From Flavobacterium sp. LHD-80 (GTDB lineage: Bacteria; Bacteroidota; Bacteroidia; Flavobacteriales; Flavobacteriaceae), in contig NZ_JAVFVS010000002.1 of the NCBI RefSeq assembly GCF_030929605.1, forward strand, positions 248,001 to 312,000: a DNA stretch of 64,000 bases. Direction: 5' to 3'. How positions within the stretch are numbered: position 1 is the first letter of the stretch; each line of letters starts with the position of its first letter. The translations under genes were made by a program, and so were the position numbers. The notes under the pieces were generated by a model. It made no database searches and had not been told where the DNA came from. It worked only from the letters and a program-made list of their open reading frames with translations. Of this stretch, positions 32,916 through 42,439 are shown piece by piece.

Positions 32916-34250
32916 ATGAATTATTTTCAGTTAAGAGATTTTAAATTAAAGTTTTGGGCTTTAATCTTCAGTTGTGTCCATATAAGTTTTGGGCAACAGG
33001 ACAGTCTTGGAACTGCAAAAATACTAAAGCTTGATGAGGCAATTATTTTAGGAATTCAGAACAATCGCCAGCTTAAAATTGCTAATACTGATTTGGCCAT
33101 TGCCAATGAAAATGTCGGTCAGGCCAAAATTGCAAAAATGCCACGTATAGGTGTCAACGGAGGTTATACCTATATAGGCGATCCTAAAATTTATGAAGGT
33201 TTTTATGAGAGCAATATTTCTGTAGATTATTATAATCATCAGGCTTTCGCCAATATTATTTCGTCATTGCCAATTTACGCCGGTAGCGCCATCAACAAAC
33301 GAATCGATCAGCAGGAACTTTTAAGCCAAATGCAACAATCTGTCGTAAAAATGACAGAAGCCGATGTAAAAAATGCCATTACAGAGCAATATTTTACACT
33401 CGAAAAATTGTACCGCCAAATTGAAGTAACAAAGCAAAATATTATCAACACGGATCTGCGAATCAGACAGTTACAATCGCGTGTCAATAATGGACAAAAT
33501 ATCAAAAGTGATCTTTTAAGAACAGAATTGCAACAGTCAAATTTTAAAGTGTCTGTTTTTAGAAGTACAAATACAATACAATTGATCAGCAATTATCTGG
33601 ATATTTTGATTGGTTTTCCAACAAATACCATTTTAAAACCAGTAGTAGCAGAAAGTATGCTTCCGACAGAAAACCTAAATCTGCAGGAAAGTTTAGCCGA
33701 AGCGTATCAAAACAGAGAAGAAATAAAGCGTGCCGAAATTAAAATCAAATTATCTGAATCGTCTTTGAGTTTGACCAAAAGCGGTTTTATGCCTAATATA
33801 AATGCCAACCTGATTTTGAACACCGAATATCCTGCACAATGGCCAAATTATGTCAATCTTCTTAATTATTGGGCAGCAGGCGTTTCATTGAATTGGGATG
33901 TTTCAAGTTTTTATAATTTAAAACACCGCATTTCTGGCGATAGATTGGAAATTGATAAAAGCAATATTGCTTTGCAGGTAACTAAAGATCAGATAAGCAC
34001 AGAGGTAAAAAATGCCTATGTACGATATGCCGAAAGCAAAGAAAATATTAAAACTTATAAAAAAGATGTTGAGCTGTCTATGAGCAATTATAAAATTGTA
34101 AAAAGCCGCTACGATAATGATTTTGCATTAATCAGCGAAATAGTTGATGCCGAATTACAGCTGAACAACTCCCGAATTTCATTGGTGAATGCCAATCTCG
34201 ATTTAATAATTCAATATTATTCGCTGCAATATGCAATGGGAAAACTTTAA
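32916..34250 (+). CDS. TolC-family outer-membrane efflux protein
   Basis: This 444-residue protein has a signal peptide ending near HISFGQ. It has the duplicated TolC plan: long alpha-helical hairpins (for example KIAKMPRIGVNGGYTYIGDP and LSLTKSGFMPNINANLILNTEYPAQW) framing short barrel strands, and a C-terminal helix LDLIIQYYSLQYAMGKL. It forms the outer-membrane exit duct. It is the first gene of an operon: an EmrA-like adaptor 11 nt downstream, then an EmrB-like pump, an ion channel and an AI-2E family protein. This is the layout of a tripartite drug efflux system. Confidence 0.93.
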   Translation: MNYFQLRDFKLKFWALIFSCVHISFGQQDSLGTAKILKLDEAIILGIQNNRQLKIANTDLAIANENVGQAKIAKMPRIGVNGGYTYIGDPKIYEGFYESNISVDYYNHQAFANIISSLPIYAGSAINKRIDQQELLSQMQQSVVKMTEADVKNAITEQYFTLEKLYRQIEVTKQNIINTDLRIRQLQSRVNNGQNIKSDLLRTELQQSNFKVSVFRSTNTIQLISNYLDILIGFPTNTILKPVVAESMLPTENLNLQESLAEAYQNREEIKRAEIKIKLSESSLSLTKSGFMPNINANLILNTEYPAQWPNYVNLLNYWAAGVSLNWDVSSFYNLKHRISGDRLEIDKSNIALQVTKDQISTEVKNAYVRYAESKENIKTYKKDVELSMSNYKIVKSRYDNDFALISEIVDAELQLNNSRISLVNANLDLIIQYYSLQYAMGKL

Positions 34251-34261
34251 TATAAAAGATT

Positions 34262-35323
34262 ATGAGCGAAGAAAATACAGAAAACGAAGCCCTTCAAAAA
34301 GATAAAAAAAGAAATACCATTCTTACTGTGCTGTCTTTTGTTTTTTTGATTGCAGGCAGTTTGTGGATTTTGAGTTTGTTTTTTGATTTTAATACTTACG
34401 AAACAACGAATAATGCTCAGGTTGAAGCCTATATCAACAGTGTGGCAGCAAGAGCGACTGGCCATATTAAAGAAATTAAGTTTGAGGCCAATCAATTTGT
34501 TCATAAAGGAGATACGCTCGTAGTTCTTGATGATGCGGAGTATTTTATAAAAGTAATGCAGGCCGAAGCAGATTTGGATATAGCCGAAGGGAATCTTCAT
34601 TCATTGGAACAAAATATTACCACATCAGCATCCAATCAAGCATCTGGGAAAGAGAAATTGGCGGGTGATATGGCGAGTCTTGAAAAAGCACAAAAAGATT
34701 ATCAACGCTTTAAAAACATGTATGCTGATTCGGCCGTGACTAGAAACCAATATGATCAGGTAATTTCTAAATTGAAATCGGAAGAGGCGTATGTAAAAGC
34801 CGGTCAAAAAAGTTTGGAAGCAAGCACTTCGGTAACCAAGCAAAGCAGTATTAACCTCGAAGCGGCCAGAGCAACAGTAGCTCGTAAAAAAGCAGATTTA
34901 GATGCGGCAAGACTTCAATTGTCCTATACAATTGTATTTGCACCCGGTGACGGATATGTGGGAGAACGCAATTTGTCTATTGGAGAATTAATTAACACCA
35001 ATCAAACTGTAGCCACAATTGTTCTAAGCGAAAAATTATGGATTTCGGCGAATTTCAAAGAAACCCAGATCGAAAAAATAAAACCCGGACAAGAAGTTAC
35101 CATTACAATCGATGCGCTCGACGGGAAAGAGTTCAAAGGAAAAGTAACTGGATTTTCGCCAGCAACTGGAGCCAAGTTTTCGATGGTTGAACCGGATAAT
35201 TCGACAGGAAACTTTGTGAAAATCACACAACGGATTCCAGTAAGAATCGAATTTGAAAATTCCGCAAAAGACTTGCGGGATGTTAGACCAGGAATGAATG
35301 TAACAGTCGACGTAAAAAAATAA
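34262..35323 (+). CDS. HlyD/EmrA-family membrane fusion protein
   Basis: This 353-residue periplasmic adaptor has one N-terminal transmembrane helix (about 18-40, TILTVLSFVFLIAGSLWIL). Next come a barrel-sandwich half motif (INSVAARATGHIKEIKFEANQFVHKGDTLVVLDD), a long coiled coil (about 95-210), the second half motif (YTIVFAPGDGYVGE) and a beta-barrel domain with FKETQIEKIKPGQEVTITIDAL. It links the EmrB-like pump (3 nt downstream) to the TolC protein upstream. The family call is clear; the exported compound is unknown. Confidence 0.94.
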   Translation: MSEENTENEALQKDKKRNTILTVLSFVFLIAGSLWILSLFFDFNTYETTNNAQVEAYINSVAARATGHIKEIKFEANQFVHKGDTLVVLDDAEYFIKVMQAEADLDIAEGNLHSLEQNITTSASNQASGKEKLAGDMASLEKAQKDYQRFKNMYADSAVTRNQYDQVISKLKSEEAYVKAGQKSLEASTSVTKQSSINLEAARATVARKKADLDAARLQLSYTIVFAPGDGYVGERNLSIGELINTNQTVATIVLSEKLWISANFKETQIEKIKPGQEVTITIDALDGKEFKGKVTGFSPATGAKFSMVEPDNSTGNFVKITQRIPVRIEFENSAKDLRDVRPGMNVTVDVKK

Positions 35324-35326
35324 CAG

Positions 35327-36895
35327 ATGATTGCAGGAAAAAAAGGAAGCATTTTTACCCTTTTAGGACTTTATATCCTAACCATTCCTTTTTTTAATGG
35401 CCTGAATGTCACAGCTTATGATAATTTGCAGATAATGGGACATTTTGGAGCTTCGACAACCGTTTTTACATATTCCATTTATATTCCCATTTTTGCGATG
35501 CTTGCCTTTATGCCTTTAGGATTAAAATTAGGAAAGCAAATCAAGATCAGGACTATGATTTTGTCCGTCAGTTTTTTGTCTCTTTTGTTTAATACAGCTT
35601 TGCTATTTGTATCAAGTATCGAGTGGTTTGTTTTTTTTAGATCCCTTTTGGCCATTATTTCTGTCATTGGAATATTTGCTTCGATGGTTCCCATTTTATT
35701 AAAATACAATCCTGTTTTTAATATGGCATTGCTGTACGGCATTCTGCAATTTATTCAAAAAGGGAGCCAGCATCTGTATCAATATTTTGGGACTCATTTT
35801 ACGAGTTTTCATAATTGGACTTTCGGAATTTACTTTCTAAATGTCAACTTTTTGATCGGTATTATTTTGGCTTGGTTTTTTTATAAAGCCGATGTTGCTC
35901 CAATGAAACAAAAATTTCAATTTGATTGGAGAGGATGGATAATCATGATTTTATTTTTTATTATTATTCTCTTTTTATGTGCCGAAGGACAGACCAGAAA
36001 TTGGTTAAGTGATCCAAAAATCTGTTTGGCAATTGGATTTCTCTTTATAACAATGGGAATATATTTACTGCATGTCCGATTTACAGCTGAACCCATTATT
36101 GATCCAGATGTTTATAAATATAAAAATGTGGTTATTGGCGCTTTTTTGATGTTTTACATCGGAATACTGAATGGCACCGGAAGCGTAGTAACAGGTTATA
36201 TGACAAACGTTTTAGGGTTTGATCCTGTGCTTAATGCGTTGACACATTTGGCATTATTGTTTGGTTTGTGTTTGTCAATTCCCATTTCAACCTATCTTTT
36301 ATATAAACGAATTTATCTGGCAACCATCTGGATTATAGGTTTTGCTTGCTACGGAATATATCATATCGTTCTCTTTTTTAGATTTTATCCTGGAATTGAT
36401 TCCTCTGATTTTTTTCTGCCCTTGGTTTTTAAAGGCATCGGAATGGGATTTCTCTTTCCTGTTTCCTTATTATATATTTCAGAAGGCGTGCCACCACAAT
36501 TAAGCACTTCAAGAATGATGAGCGGTATTATCGCGCAGGCTGTATTTGCTTCACTTTTAGGAGGAGCTATTTTAGGAACATTTATTTCGAATATGAATGT
36601 GCAGCATAAAACAGGATTAAGCCAGCAATTGACAGAAGTGAATAAAATGGCAGAAAATCAATTGGTTAACTCAAAAAAGAAATTCTTATACATGGGATTA
36701 TCCGATGCTGAGGCACAAAAAAAAGCCGAAAAAAGTCTTTCGAATCAGACGTCGCAAGCTTCCATATTATTAGCCTATAAAGATGTTTATCTTGTCATGT
36801 CTGCAATTTGTTTTATGCCCATTTTTATTATTCTTCTCTTCAAACTTTGGCGCAGGCCAATAGGAAAAGTAGAAGTAGAGCCAATACCAATTTAA
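35327..36895 (+). CDS. MFS transporter, EmrB-like multidrug pump
   Basis: This 522-residue inner-membrane protein has about 14 hydrophobic segments, the length of drug:proton antiporters of the DHA2/EmrB type. The usual MFS loop motif after helix 2 is degenerate here (FMPLGLKLGKQIKIR). A cytoplasmic or periplasmic stretch (about 420-470, VNKMAENQLVNSKKKFLYMG) precedes the last helix, as in EmrB. It is the energy-converting part of the TolC/EmrA/EmrB-type efflux operon. Its start lies 3 nt after the adaptor stop. Confidence 0.9.
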   Translation: MIAGKKGSIFTLLGLYILTIPFFNGLNVTAYDNLQIMGHFGASTTVFTYSIYIPIFAMLAFMPLGLKLGKQIKIRTMILSVSFLSLLFNTALLFVSSIEWFVFFRSLLAIISVIGIFASMVPILLKYNPVFNMALLYGILQFIQKGSQHLYQYFGTHFTSFHNWTFGIYFLNVNFLIGIILAWFFYKADVAPMKQKFQFDWRGWIIMILFFIIILFLCAEGQTRNWLSDPKICLAIGFLFITMGIYLLHVRFTAEPIIDPDVYKYKNVVIGAFLMFYIGILNGTGSVVTGYMTNVLGFDPVLNALTHLALLFGLCLSIPISTYLLYKRIYLATIWIIGFACYGIYHIVLFFRFYPGIDSSDFFLPLVFKGIGMGFLFPVSLLYISEGVPPQLSTSRMMSGIIAQAVFASLLGGAILGTFISNMNVQHKTGLSQQLTEVNKMAENQLVNSKKKFLYMGLSDAEAQKKAEKSLSNQTSQASILLAYKDVYLVMSAICFMPIFIILLFKLWRRPIGKVEVEPIPI

Positions 36896-36928
36896 GTTTC
36901 TAAAGCATTTGAAATAAAACGATTAATT

Positions 36929-37621
36929 ATGAGAGCAAAAAACAATCGCCTTTTATATAATCTCTGGGCTAAAGAAAGCGGGCTGGGAGGCATGCTTATC
37001 TTGCTTTTTATTATGCATTTTATTGCCATTCCATTTTTTGGAAGTTATCCGCGTTTTATGGTCGGACTCAATATTTTTTGGATGCTTTTTTTGTTTGCGG
37101 GAATTTTTTCGCTTTCAAAACATAAAAAGCAGGCGTTTGTAATTTCAATTATTCCCATTCTGTTTGTCATCATTCAGTGGATTGATTATTTCAACCGAAA
37201 CATCATTATTTTATTTGCCGACCTCTTTTTGACTATCGCGGTCATGGGACTCTTGATTACTTTGGTTTTAAGAAAAGTTTTAGAGCCGGGACCCGTTACA
37301 ACTTATCGTATTATAGGCTCAGTTGTAGTTTATATGCTTCTAGTTCATCTTTGGTGCACCTTGTATTTATTTCTTTTTAGACATATTGAAGGTTCTTTTA
37401 ATATAGTCGAATCTAAATTTGAAATCAATAGCGATCAGGCCAGTTTTATGTATTTCAGTTATATCAGCATTACTTCGACGGGTTTTGGCGAAATAGTGCC
37501 GTTGCATCCTTTGGCGCGTTCTTTAGTCCAGATTGAAGTTCTCACTGGAGTTTTATACCCCGTAATCTTAATAGGAAGATTAGTTTCAGATGCCAATTTT
37601 TCTATGAGTAAGCAAGAATAA
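36929..37621 (+). CDS. two-TM ion-channel-domain membrane protein with a divergent selectivity filter
   Basis: This 230-residue membrane protein has about five N-terminal hydrophobic segments. A pore module then follows: a helix (about 128-150), a re-entrant loop with TSTGFGEI (182-189) and a last helix (about 196-215). The loop corresponds to TVGYGD of potassium channels but reads GFGE, so selectivity may differ. It lies 33 nt after the MFS pump gene and 36 nt before an AI-2E-type gene. The role of a channel in an efflux operon is unclear; balancing charge or potential is one possibility. Confidence 0.82.
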   Translation: MRAKNNRLLYNLWAKESGLGGMLILLFIMHFIAIPFFGSYPRFMVGLNIFWMLFLFAGIFSLSKHKKQAFVISIIPILFVIIQWIDYFNRNIIILFADLFLTIAVMGLLITLVLRKVLEPGPVTTYRIIGSVVVYMLLVHLWCTLYLFLFRHIEGSFNIVESKFEINSDQASFMYFSYISITSTGFGEIVPLHPLARSLVQIEVLTGVLYPVILIGRLVSDANFSMSKQE

Positions 37622-37657
37622 TCAAATTAAACCAATCATATCTAAATCAAAATAAAC

Positions 37658-38752
37658 ATGGAAACATCAAATTCTACTAAACGCAAAGAGCTCTTTGATA
37701 CTATTTTACAGTTGTTTTTCATTTTCCTTATTGTAGGATTTTGTCTAAAATTACTGTTGCCTTTTTTTATGCCGATTCTTTGGGCGGTAATACTTTCAGT
37801 GGTATTTCTTCCTTTATTTGATTTTCTGCAAAAAGTATTAAAAGGCCGAAAAACATTGGCTTCAGTAATCATTACGATTGTAATAATTGCTATTATGTTA
37901 GTGCCTTTGATTTATTTTCTAAAAGCGGCAACAGCTAATTTTTTAGAACTGAAAAGCAGTTTTGATAATGGCACTCTTAAAATTTCGCCTCCCGGACAAT
38001 CTATAAAGGAGTGGCCGATAATAGGGAAACCTTTGTATGAATTTTTGCTTGCGATGTCAACAGATTTAGAGCAGGGTGTAATTAAATACCAAGATCAGAT
38101 AAAAGAGTTTTCGACAAAAATTATGGGAAGCATTTTAAGTTCTGGTGCGGCGTTTTTGCAGTTTATCTTATCGGTTATTATTGCTGGTATTTTGTTAGTG
38201 ACACCTGGCGCCAAAGTTTTTGCTATGAAATTCCTTAGAAAAATTGCAGGAAATGAAGCAGATGAAATCATGACCATTTCTGTTTCAACGATTTACCAAG
38301 TTGTAAAAGGAATATTAGGCGTTGCCGTGATTCAGACTATTATTCAGGCCATCGGATTGTTTTTAGCCGATATTCCATATGCCGGAATTCTGACTTTAAT
38401 ATGCCTGATATTTTCGATTTTACAGATTGGGCCAATCATTATTAATATTGGTGTAATTGTTTATTTATTCTCAACAGGCGATTCAGGCTACGCGATTTTC
38501 TGGACGATATTTTTCATCATCAGCGGATTATCTGATAATGTTTTGAAACCACTTTTATTGGGTAAAGGAGCGCTCGTGCCAATGCTTGTTATTTTCCTTG
38601 GCGTTATAGGCGGATTTATTATGTCAGGCTTTATAGGGTTGTTTGTTGGGCCAATCGTTTTTTCAATTGGTTATAAATTGTTCATTGCTTGGGTTAATGA
38701 TAATCAAGAGCCAATTGTTGATCCTTTAGAAGTTCCTGAATCTTTAGAATAA
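37658..38752 (+). CDS. AI-2E family transporter (PerM/YdiK-like)
   Basis: This 364-residue inner-membrane protein has seven to eight hydrophobic segments. The family's hallmarks are an N-terminal pair of helices (FLIVGFCLKLLLPFFMPILWAVILSVVFLPL), a soluble loop, and the C-terminal IPYAGILTLICLIFSILQIGP and SGLSDNVLKPLLLGKGALVP segments. Members include the proposed AI-2 exporter TqsA and Na/H antiporter-like proteins, so the substrate is open. It is the last gene of the tolC operon and is followed by a long palindromic repeat. Confidence 0.92.
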   Translation: METSNSTKRKELFDTILQLFFIFLIVGFCLKLLLPFFMPILWAVILSVVFLPLFDFLQKVLKGRKTLASVIITIVIIAIMLVPLIYFLKAATANFLELKSSFDNGTLKISPPGQSIKEWPIIGKPLYEFLLAMSTDLEQGVIKYQDQIKEFSTKIMGSILSSGAAFLQFILSVIIAGILLVTPGAKVFAMKFLRKIAGNEADEIMTISVSTIYQVVKGILGVAVIQTIIQAIGLFLADIPYAGILTLICLIFSILQIGPIIINIGVIVYLFSTGDSGYAIFWTIFFIISGLSDNVLKPLLLGKGALVPMLVIFLGVIGGFIMSGFIGLFVGPIVFSIGYKLFIAWVNDNQEPIVDPLEVPESLE

Positions 38753-38791
38753 GTTTGTTTTGAATTAGTATAAAACCAAAATCTCAAAGAT

Positions 38792-38894
38792 TTTGTCATT
38801 TCGACGAAGGAGAAATCTTCGCGAGTAGCTCCACAACGAAAATCCAATCTTTGTAGAGTTTCTTGCGAAGATTTCTCCTTCGTCGAAATGACAA
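38792..38894. repeat. palindromic repeat, TTGTCATTTCGACGAAGGAG family, copy 2
   Basis: TTTGTCATTTCGACGAAGGA at left and TCCTTCGTCGAAATGACAA at right form the outer stem, with GAAATCTTCGCGAGTAGCTC and GAGTTTCTTGCGAAGATTTC inside. It is related to the element at 20861 and lies between two convergent genes, where it could work as a terminator. Confidence 0.85.
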
Positions 38895-38913
38895 TATTGA
38901 AGCCGTATTTAAG

Positions 38914-39534
38914 TTACTCTTTATACAAAACAATCGTAGCTTTATAGCCAGTTCCAACATTCCATTGACTGGATTCAATTACAGCGCCTTTGTCGTCATA
39001 TACTTGAAATTCGGCTGTATTTGGTGAAGCTGATCCTTCGTTTAAAGCTTCAAAATCAATTTTATTAATTCCTGGAACCAATGTTATTTTAAAACCTTGA
39101 TATTCTCCATTCATTGTAACTTCGGGCTCAATTATCTTATCGTTTAAATATACTTTAATTTTATCGCCATCTACAAAAGCAGCGTCGCGATAACGAATTG
39201 TTGAAGTATAAGTTGATGTTTTAAAGCTTCCTAAAAATTGATTTTGTCTGTAAAAAATGCCTTCTACATTTGCTGGTGTTTTATACAAATTGGTATCCTT
39301 AAATAATTCTTTAGGATCAATTTTAGAAGGATCTGGTTTTTCAACAGGCGCAGGCGGATTAACTTTTGGAGCTTCTTCTTTTGGCGGAACAACTTCTTTT
39401 GTTTTTGGAGTTTTCGCCGGAATTGGCTTGTATTTGTTATCCAGTTCTTTTTGCGCATATCCTTGAATCGAAATACCGATTACAAGAATTAAAGTCAAAA
39501 ATCCTATTCTATTTTTCAATTGTAATAAATGCAT
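38914..39534 (-). CDS. hypothetical secreted protein with proline-rich linker
   Basis: I do not recognise a named family in this 206-residue protein. A signal peptide (about 1-27, ending IQGYAQ) is followed by a Pro/Lys/Glu-rich linker (32-75) and a compact beta-rich domain (about 85-205). That domain has IRYRDAAFVDGDKIKVYLND, ITLVPGINKIDFEALNEG and TAEFQVYDDKGAVI, and looks like an Ig- or C2-like sandwich. It is likely exported to the periplasm or outer-membrane surface. It is a single gene, convergent with the AI-2E gene. Confidence 0.72.
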   Translation of the reverse strand: MHLLQLKNRIGFLTLILVIGISIQGYAQKELDNKYKPIPAKTPKTKEVVPPKEEAPKVNPPAPVEKPDPSKIDPKELFKDTNLYKTPANVEGIFYRQNQFLGSFKTSTYTSTIRYRDAAFVDGDKIKVYLNDKIIEPEVTMNGEYQGFKITLVPGINKIDFEALNEGSASPNTAEFQVYDDKGAVIESSQWNVGTGYKATIVLYKE

Positions 39535-39726
39535 ATACTCTTTAAATTAATTTGTTTATCTCTTTATGTATAAACAAGTAATTAAAGCATTTATTGCCTT
39601 TTAAACCAATTTTAGGTTATTGATAGTTTGGCTTTTTTTGAACTGAAATGGTTTTTATAATGGAAAAATAACTAAGCCAGAAGAGTTATGTCAGAATTTT
39701 AATTTCCTTGGCTAAAAGCTATTTTT

Positions 39727-40338
39727 CTAATTTAAAAAGCACATATTGAGAACAATGGCACTAGACAAAATAGCTATCTTTTCTTCATCCTTAGCATAAT
39801 TTAGCATTACACTTATTCTGTAGCTGTCTGTTGATGGAGCAATGTTTTTCATAGTTCCGTTCCAATTGTTGTTTATTGATCCAATTTGGTTTTCGGAAGA
39901 ATCATTAATGATAAAATTGGATTTTTTCCAGGGATCACAGATTTCTGCAATTACGTGATTGGAAGTGTTTAGAATTTTAAATTCAGGTTTAGAAAAGCTG
40001 AAATTTGGATTTATTGCTCCAATTTTTTTTCCATTAGCATCATGAATTACAATTTCAGATTTTAAGAAACTGCCTCTTTTTGAAATAGTAGCTTCTAAAC
40101 CACCATTTGCACTTCGAATTTCAATATTAAAAGGAAGTATTGATTTGCCAATAATAGTTGGAAGTACTTTTTGAATTAAACTGAATTTTTGTTTAATTCG
40201 GCCGATTCTTTCTCTTTTTTCGTTGTAAATATGACAGCTTTCCTGAAAGCCATTTTTTTTGTCCACAAAATAATTATTAGTTTCAAAGAAATCTGAAATC
40301 ATAGATTTGAGCTGGTTGGTTAGTTTTTTGGTGCTCAA
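39727..40338 (-). CDS. phospholipid scramblase / LURP-one-like (tubby-fold) protein
   Basis: This 203-residue protein resembles the scramblase/tubby-like fold: repeated short strands with IYNEKRERIGRIKQKFS, IVIHDANGKKIGAINPNFS and FIINDSSENQIGSINNNWNG. It ends in the hydrophobic segment ILSSAIVLNMCFLN, which in scramblase relatives is the helix buried in the barrel. The repeats and C-terminal helix together support the call, which rests on fold pattern only. Bacterial members have no settled function; lipid binding is possible. It is a single gene between the secreted protein gene and the OmpA-family gene. Confidence 0.65.
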   Translation of the reverse strand: MSTKKLTNQLKSMISDFFETNNYFVDKKNGFQESCHIYNEKRERIGRIKQKFSLIQKVLPTIIGKSILPFNIEIRSANGGLEATISKRGSFLKSEIVIHDANGKKIGAINPNFSFSKPEFKILNTSNHVIAEICDPWKKSNFIINDSSENQIGSINNNWNGTMKNIAPSTDSYRISVMLNYAKDEEKIAILSSAIVLNMCFLN

Positions 40339-40499
40339 AAGTAGAATTTAAGTTACAGTTAGAAATAGGTATAAATACCTGTTTATATGTTAAAAAACAA
40401 AACAAATTGCAACACTGAAAGAAAATAACTACACTGATAATCATTGTACTACAACACGTGATTCAAATTTTTTTTGCAAAGAGATTTTAGAGGTTGAAA

Positions 40500-42428
40500 C
40501 TACATTTTAGTGATGATAAATTCGCTTCGTCTGTTCATTTGATGTTGCGCCTCAGTACACGGAACTCCGTTTGAACAATTGTTGACCAACTGAGTTTCGC
40601 CATAACCCATTGCGCTTTCTATACGTTCTGGTGCAATTCCCTGCGAAATAATATAATCTCGAGTAGCTTTTGCTCTTCGGTCTGAAAGTTCGAGGTTGTA
40701 TTGATCATTGGCACGGGAATCAGTATGAGATTCTATTTTAATGACAACAGTAGGGTATTGGCTCATTAATAAAACGACTTTATTCAATTCGATTGCCGCA
40801 TCATAACGAACTTCTGATTTATTGAGATCAAAAAAGATAATTCCGATTTTGATTTTCAGCAAACCATCTTTGCGTTCGATAAGAGCAGGATCAAGCCCAA
40901 TGGGAACTTGAGTAATGCCTGAATTTTCTGGCGTCACAATTGCTTTTGTGCTGGTGGTGAAATTATCTTTTGCGGCTTCAATTGTATAGGAAGTTTTACA
41001 GTCGATATTTTCTTCAAATTCAAATTTTCCATCAATTCTGGAAACGGTTTCTTGCAATTTTTGATTTTCATTGTTTTTAAGCGTTACAATCGCACCTGCA
41101 ATATTTTTGTTTGAAATAGCATCAAATACATAACCGTCTATCGATTGTACACAGCTTCTTTCGAAAGAATAAATATCATCGTCGCCTTTGCCTGTTTTTC
41201 TGTTCGAACAAACAAAACCTTTATTGGTTTTTTCGTTTACGATATAGCCAAAATCGTCCATACTGCTGTTTAACGGTGCACCAAGATTGACAGGCTCATC
41301 AAAAACTTCATTGTTCAAACGGCTTTCAAAAACATCAAGGCCACCAAGTCCTAAAAATCCATCAGAAGCAAAGTAAAGCGCTTTATCTGTTATATACGGA
41401 AACATTTCGCGTCCGCTGGTGTTGATTTTTGGGCCAAGATTTTTTGGGTTCGAATATTGATCTTTGCCTAAAATATCAACTACAAAAATATCAGCTCCAC
41501 CAATTGTTCCAGGCATATCAGAAACAAAATAAAGTTTTTTACCGTCTTTGCTAACTGTTGGCTGTCCAACTGAATAATTATCACTGTTAAAAGGAAGTTC
41601 TTTTACATTTTTCCATTTCACAGATCCATTGTCGCTTTCGACAGCAGTAGCCGAATAAATTTTTAAATTATTTACCCCTTTGCTGTCTCTTTTAAGTTTT
41701 CCGTTATAGTTGTTTCGCGTAAAATAAATGGTTTGTTCGTCTGGCGAAAAGGCAACACAGGCTTCGTGATATTGAGTTGTAATTTCTTTTCCAAAACGCT
41801 CTTTAAAACTCACATTTGTCTGTTGCGGACTTATTTTACCAAGTTGCATATTTAAATAGGGCTGATCGTTCCATCCATATTTATTTGTTTTTAAATAGGA
41901 GGAATCTACTGTTGTCGAATACACTAAATCGCCTTTGTAAAACATTGGCCCAATATCAGAGTACGGCGAATTAATTTCGAGGTTTTCAAGTAAAAACTGT
42001 GGTTTCAGCTTTTTGATATCTTCAAGTGTTACTGTTTTTAGCGAAAAATTTTGCCCTCTGGAATCCGATGATTTTTGTTTTTCAGAGAAGTTTTTCATCC
42101 ATTTTTTTGCCAATTCATAATTTTGAATTCCCTGCAATGACTGTGCGTAACGGAAATAATATTCCGCAGAAACTTCAGTTGGATAATCGGCGAGCAGTTT
42201 GCTGTAGTATTTGCTGGCATTTTCCATTTGTGTATTGAAATAATAGGCGTCGCCAGTGCGTTGCAGAATCTCTTTAGAAACATCTCCACTATTAATAGAC
42301 ATTTCATACGACTTTGCTGCATCTATATAGTACATTTTATCAAAAAGAGCATCGGCCGCTTTGTTCTTAGTTTGCGAATTAACCATTTGAATGGCAAGCA
42401 ATACAAGTATAGTAGTTGTTCTTTTCAT
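40500..42428 (-). CDS. OmpA-family protein with TPR-like and PD40 repeats (T9SS-associated)
   Basis: This 642-residue protein has a signal peptide (to about 18) and a TPR-like helical region (20-130, with YYFNTQMENASKYYSKLLADYP). A PD40/WD40-like propeller follows (about 150-430; GADIFVVDI, FYASDG-type strands such as ALYFASDGFLGLGGLDVF), then a CarboxypepD_reg-like domain (about 435-515). The C-terminal OmpA domain (about 525-642) has SHTDSRANDQYNLELSDRRAKATRDYI and binds peptidoglycan. This composition is common next to porP/sprF genes in gliding Flavobacteria. It is the last gene of the operon with the giant surface protein and PorP/SprF. Confidence 0.92.
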   Translation of the reverse strand: MKRTTTILVLLAIQMVNSQTKNKAADALFDKMYYIDAAKSYEMSINSGDVSKEILQRTGDAYYFNTQMENASKYYSKLLADYPTEVSAEYYFRYAQSLQGIQNYELAKKWMKNFSEKQKSSDSRGQNFSLKTVTLEDIKKLKPQFLLENLEINSPYSDIGPMFYKGDLVYSTTVDSSYLKTNKYGWNDQPYLNMQLGKISPQQTNVSFKERFGKEITTQYHEACVAFSPDEQTIYFTRNNYNGKLKRDSKGVNNLKIYSATAVESDNGSVKWKNVKELPFNSDNYSVGQPTVSKDGKKLYFVSDMPGTIGGADIFVVDILGKDQYSNPKNLGPKINTSGREMFPYITDKALYFASDGFLGLGGLDVFESRLNNEVFDEPVNLGAPLNSSMDDFGYIVNEKTNKGFVCSNRKTGKGDDDIYSFERSCVQSIDGYVFDAISNKNIAGAIVTLKNNENQKLQETVSRIDGKFEFEENIDCKTSYTIEAAKDNFTTSTKAIVTPENSGITQVPIGLDPALIERKDGLLKIKIGIIFFDLNKSEVRYDAAIELNKVVLLMSQYPTVVIKIESHTDSRANDQYNLELSDRRAKATRDYIISQGIAPERIESAMGYGETQLVNNCSNGVPCTEAQHQMNRRSEFIITKM

Positions 42429-42439
42429 ATAGGTCAGTA

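Noticed and set aside
40360..40385. Small hairpin AGGTATAAATACCT as terminator of the OmpA-family operon
   Set aside because: The stem is only five to six AT-rich pairs with no T-tract of note.
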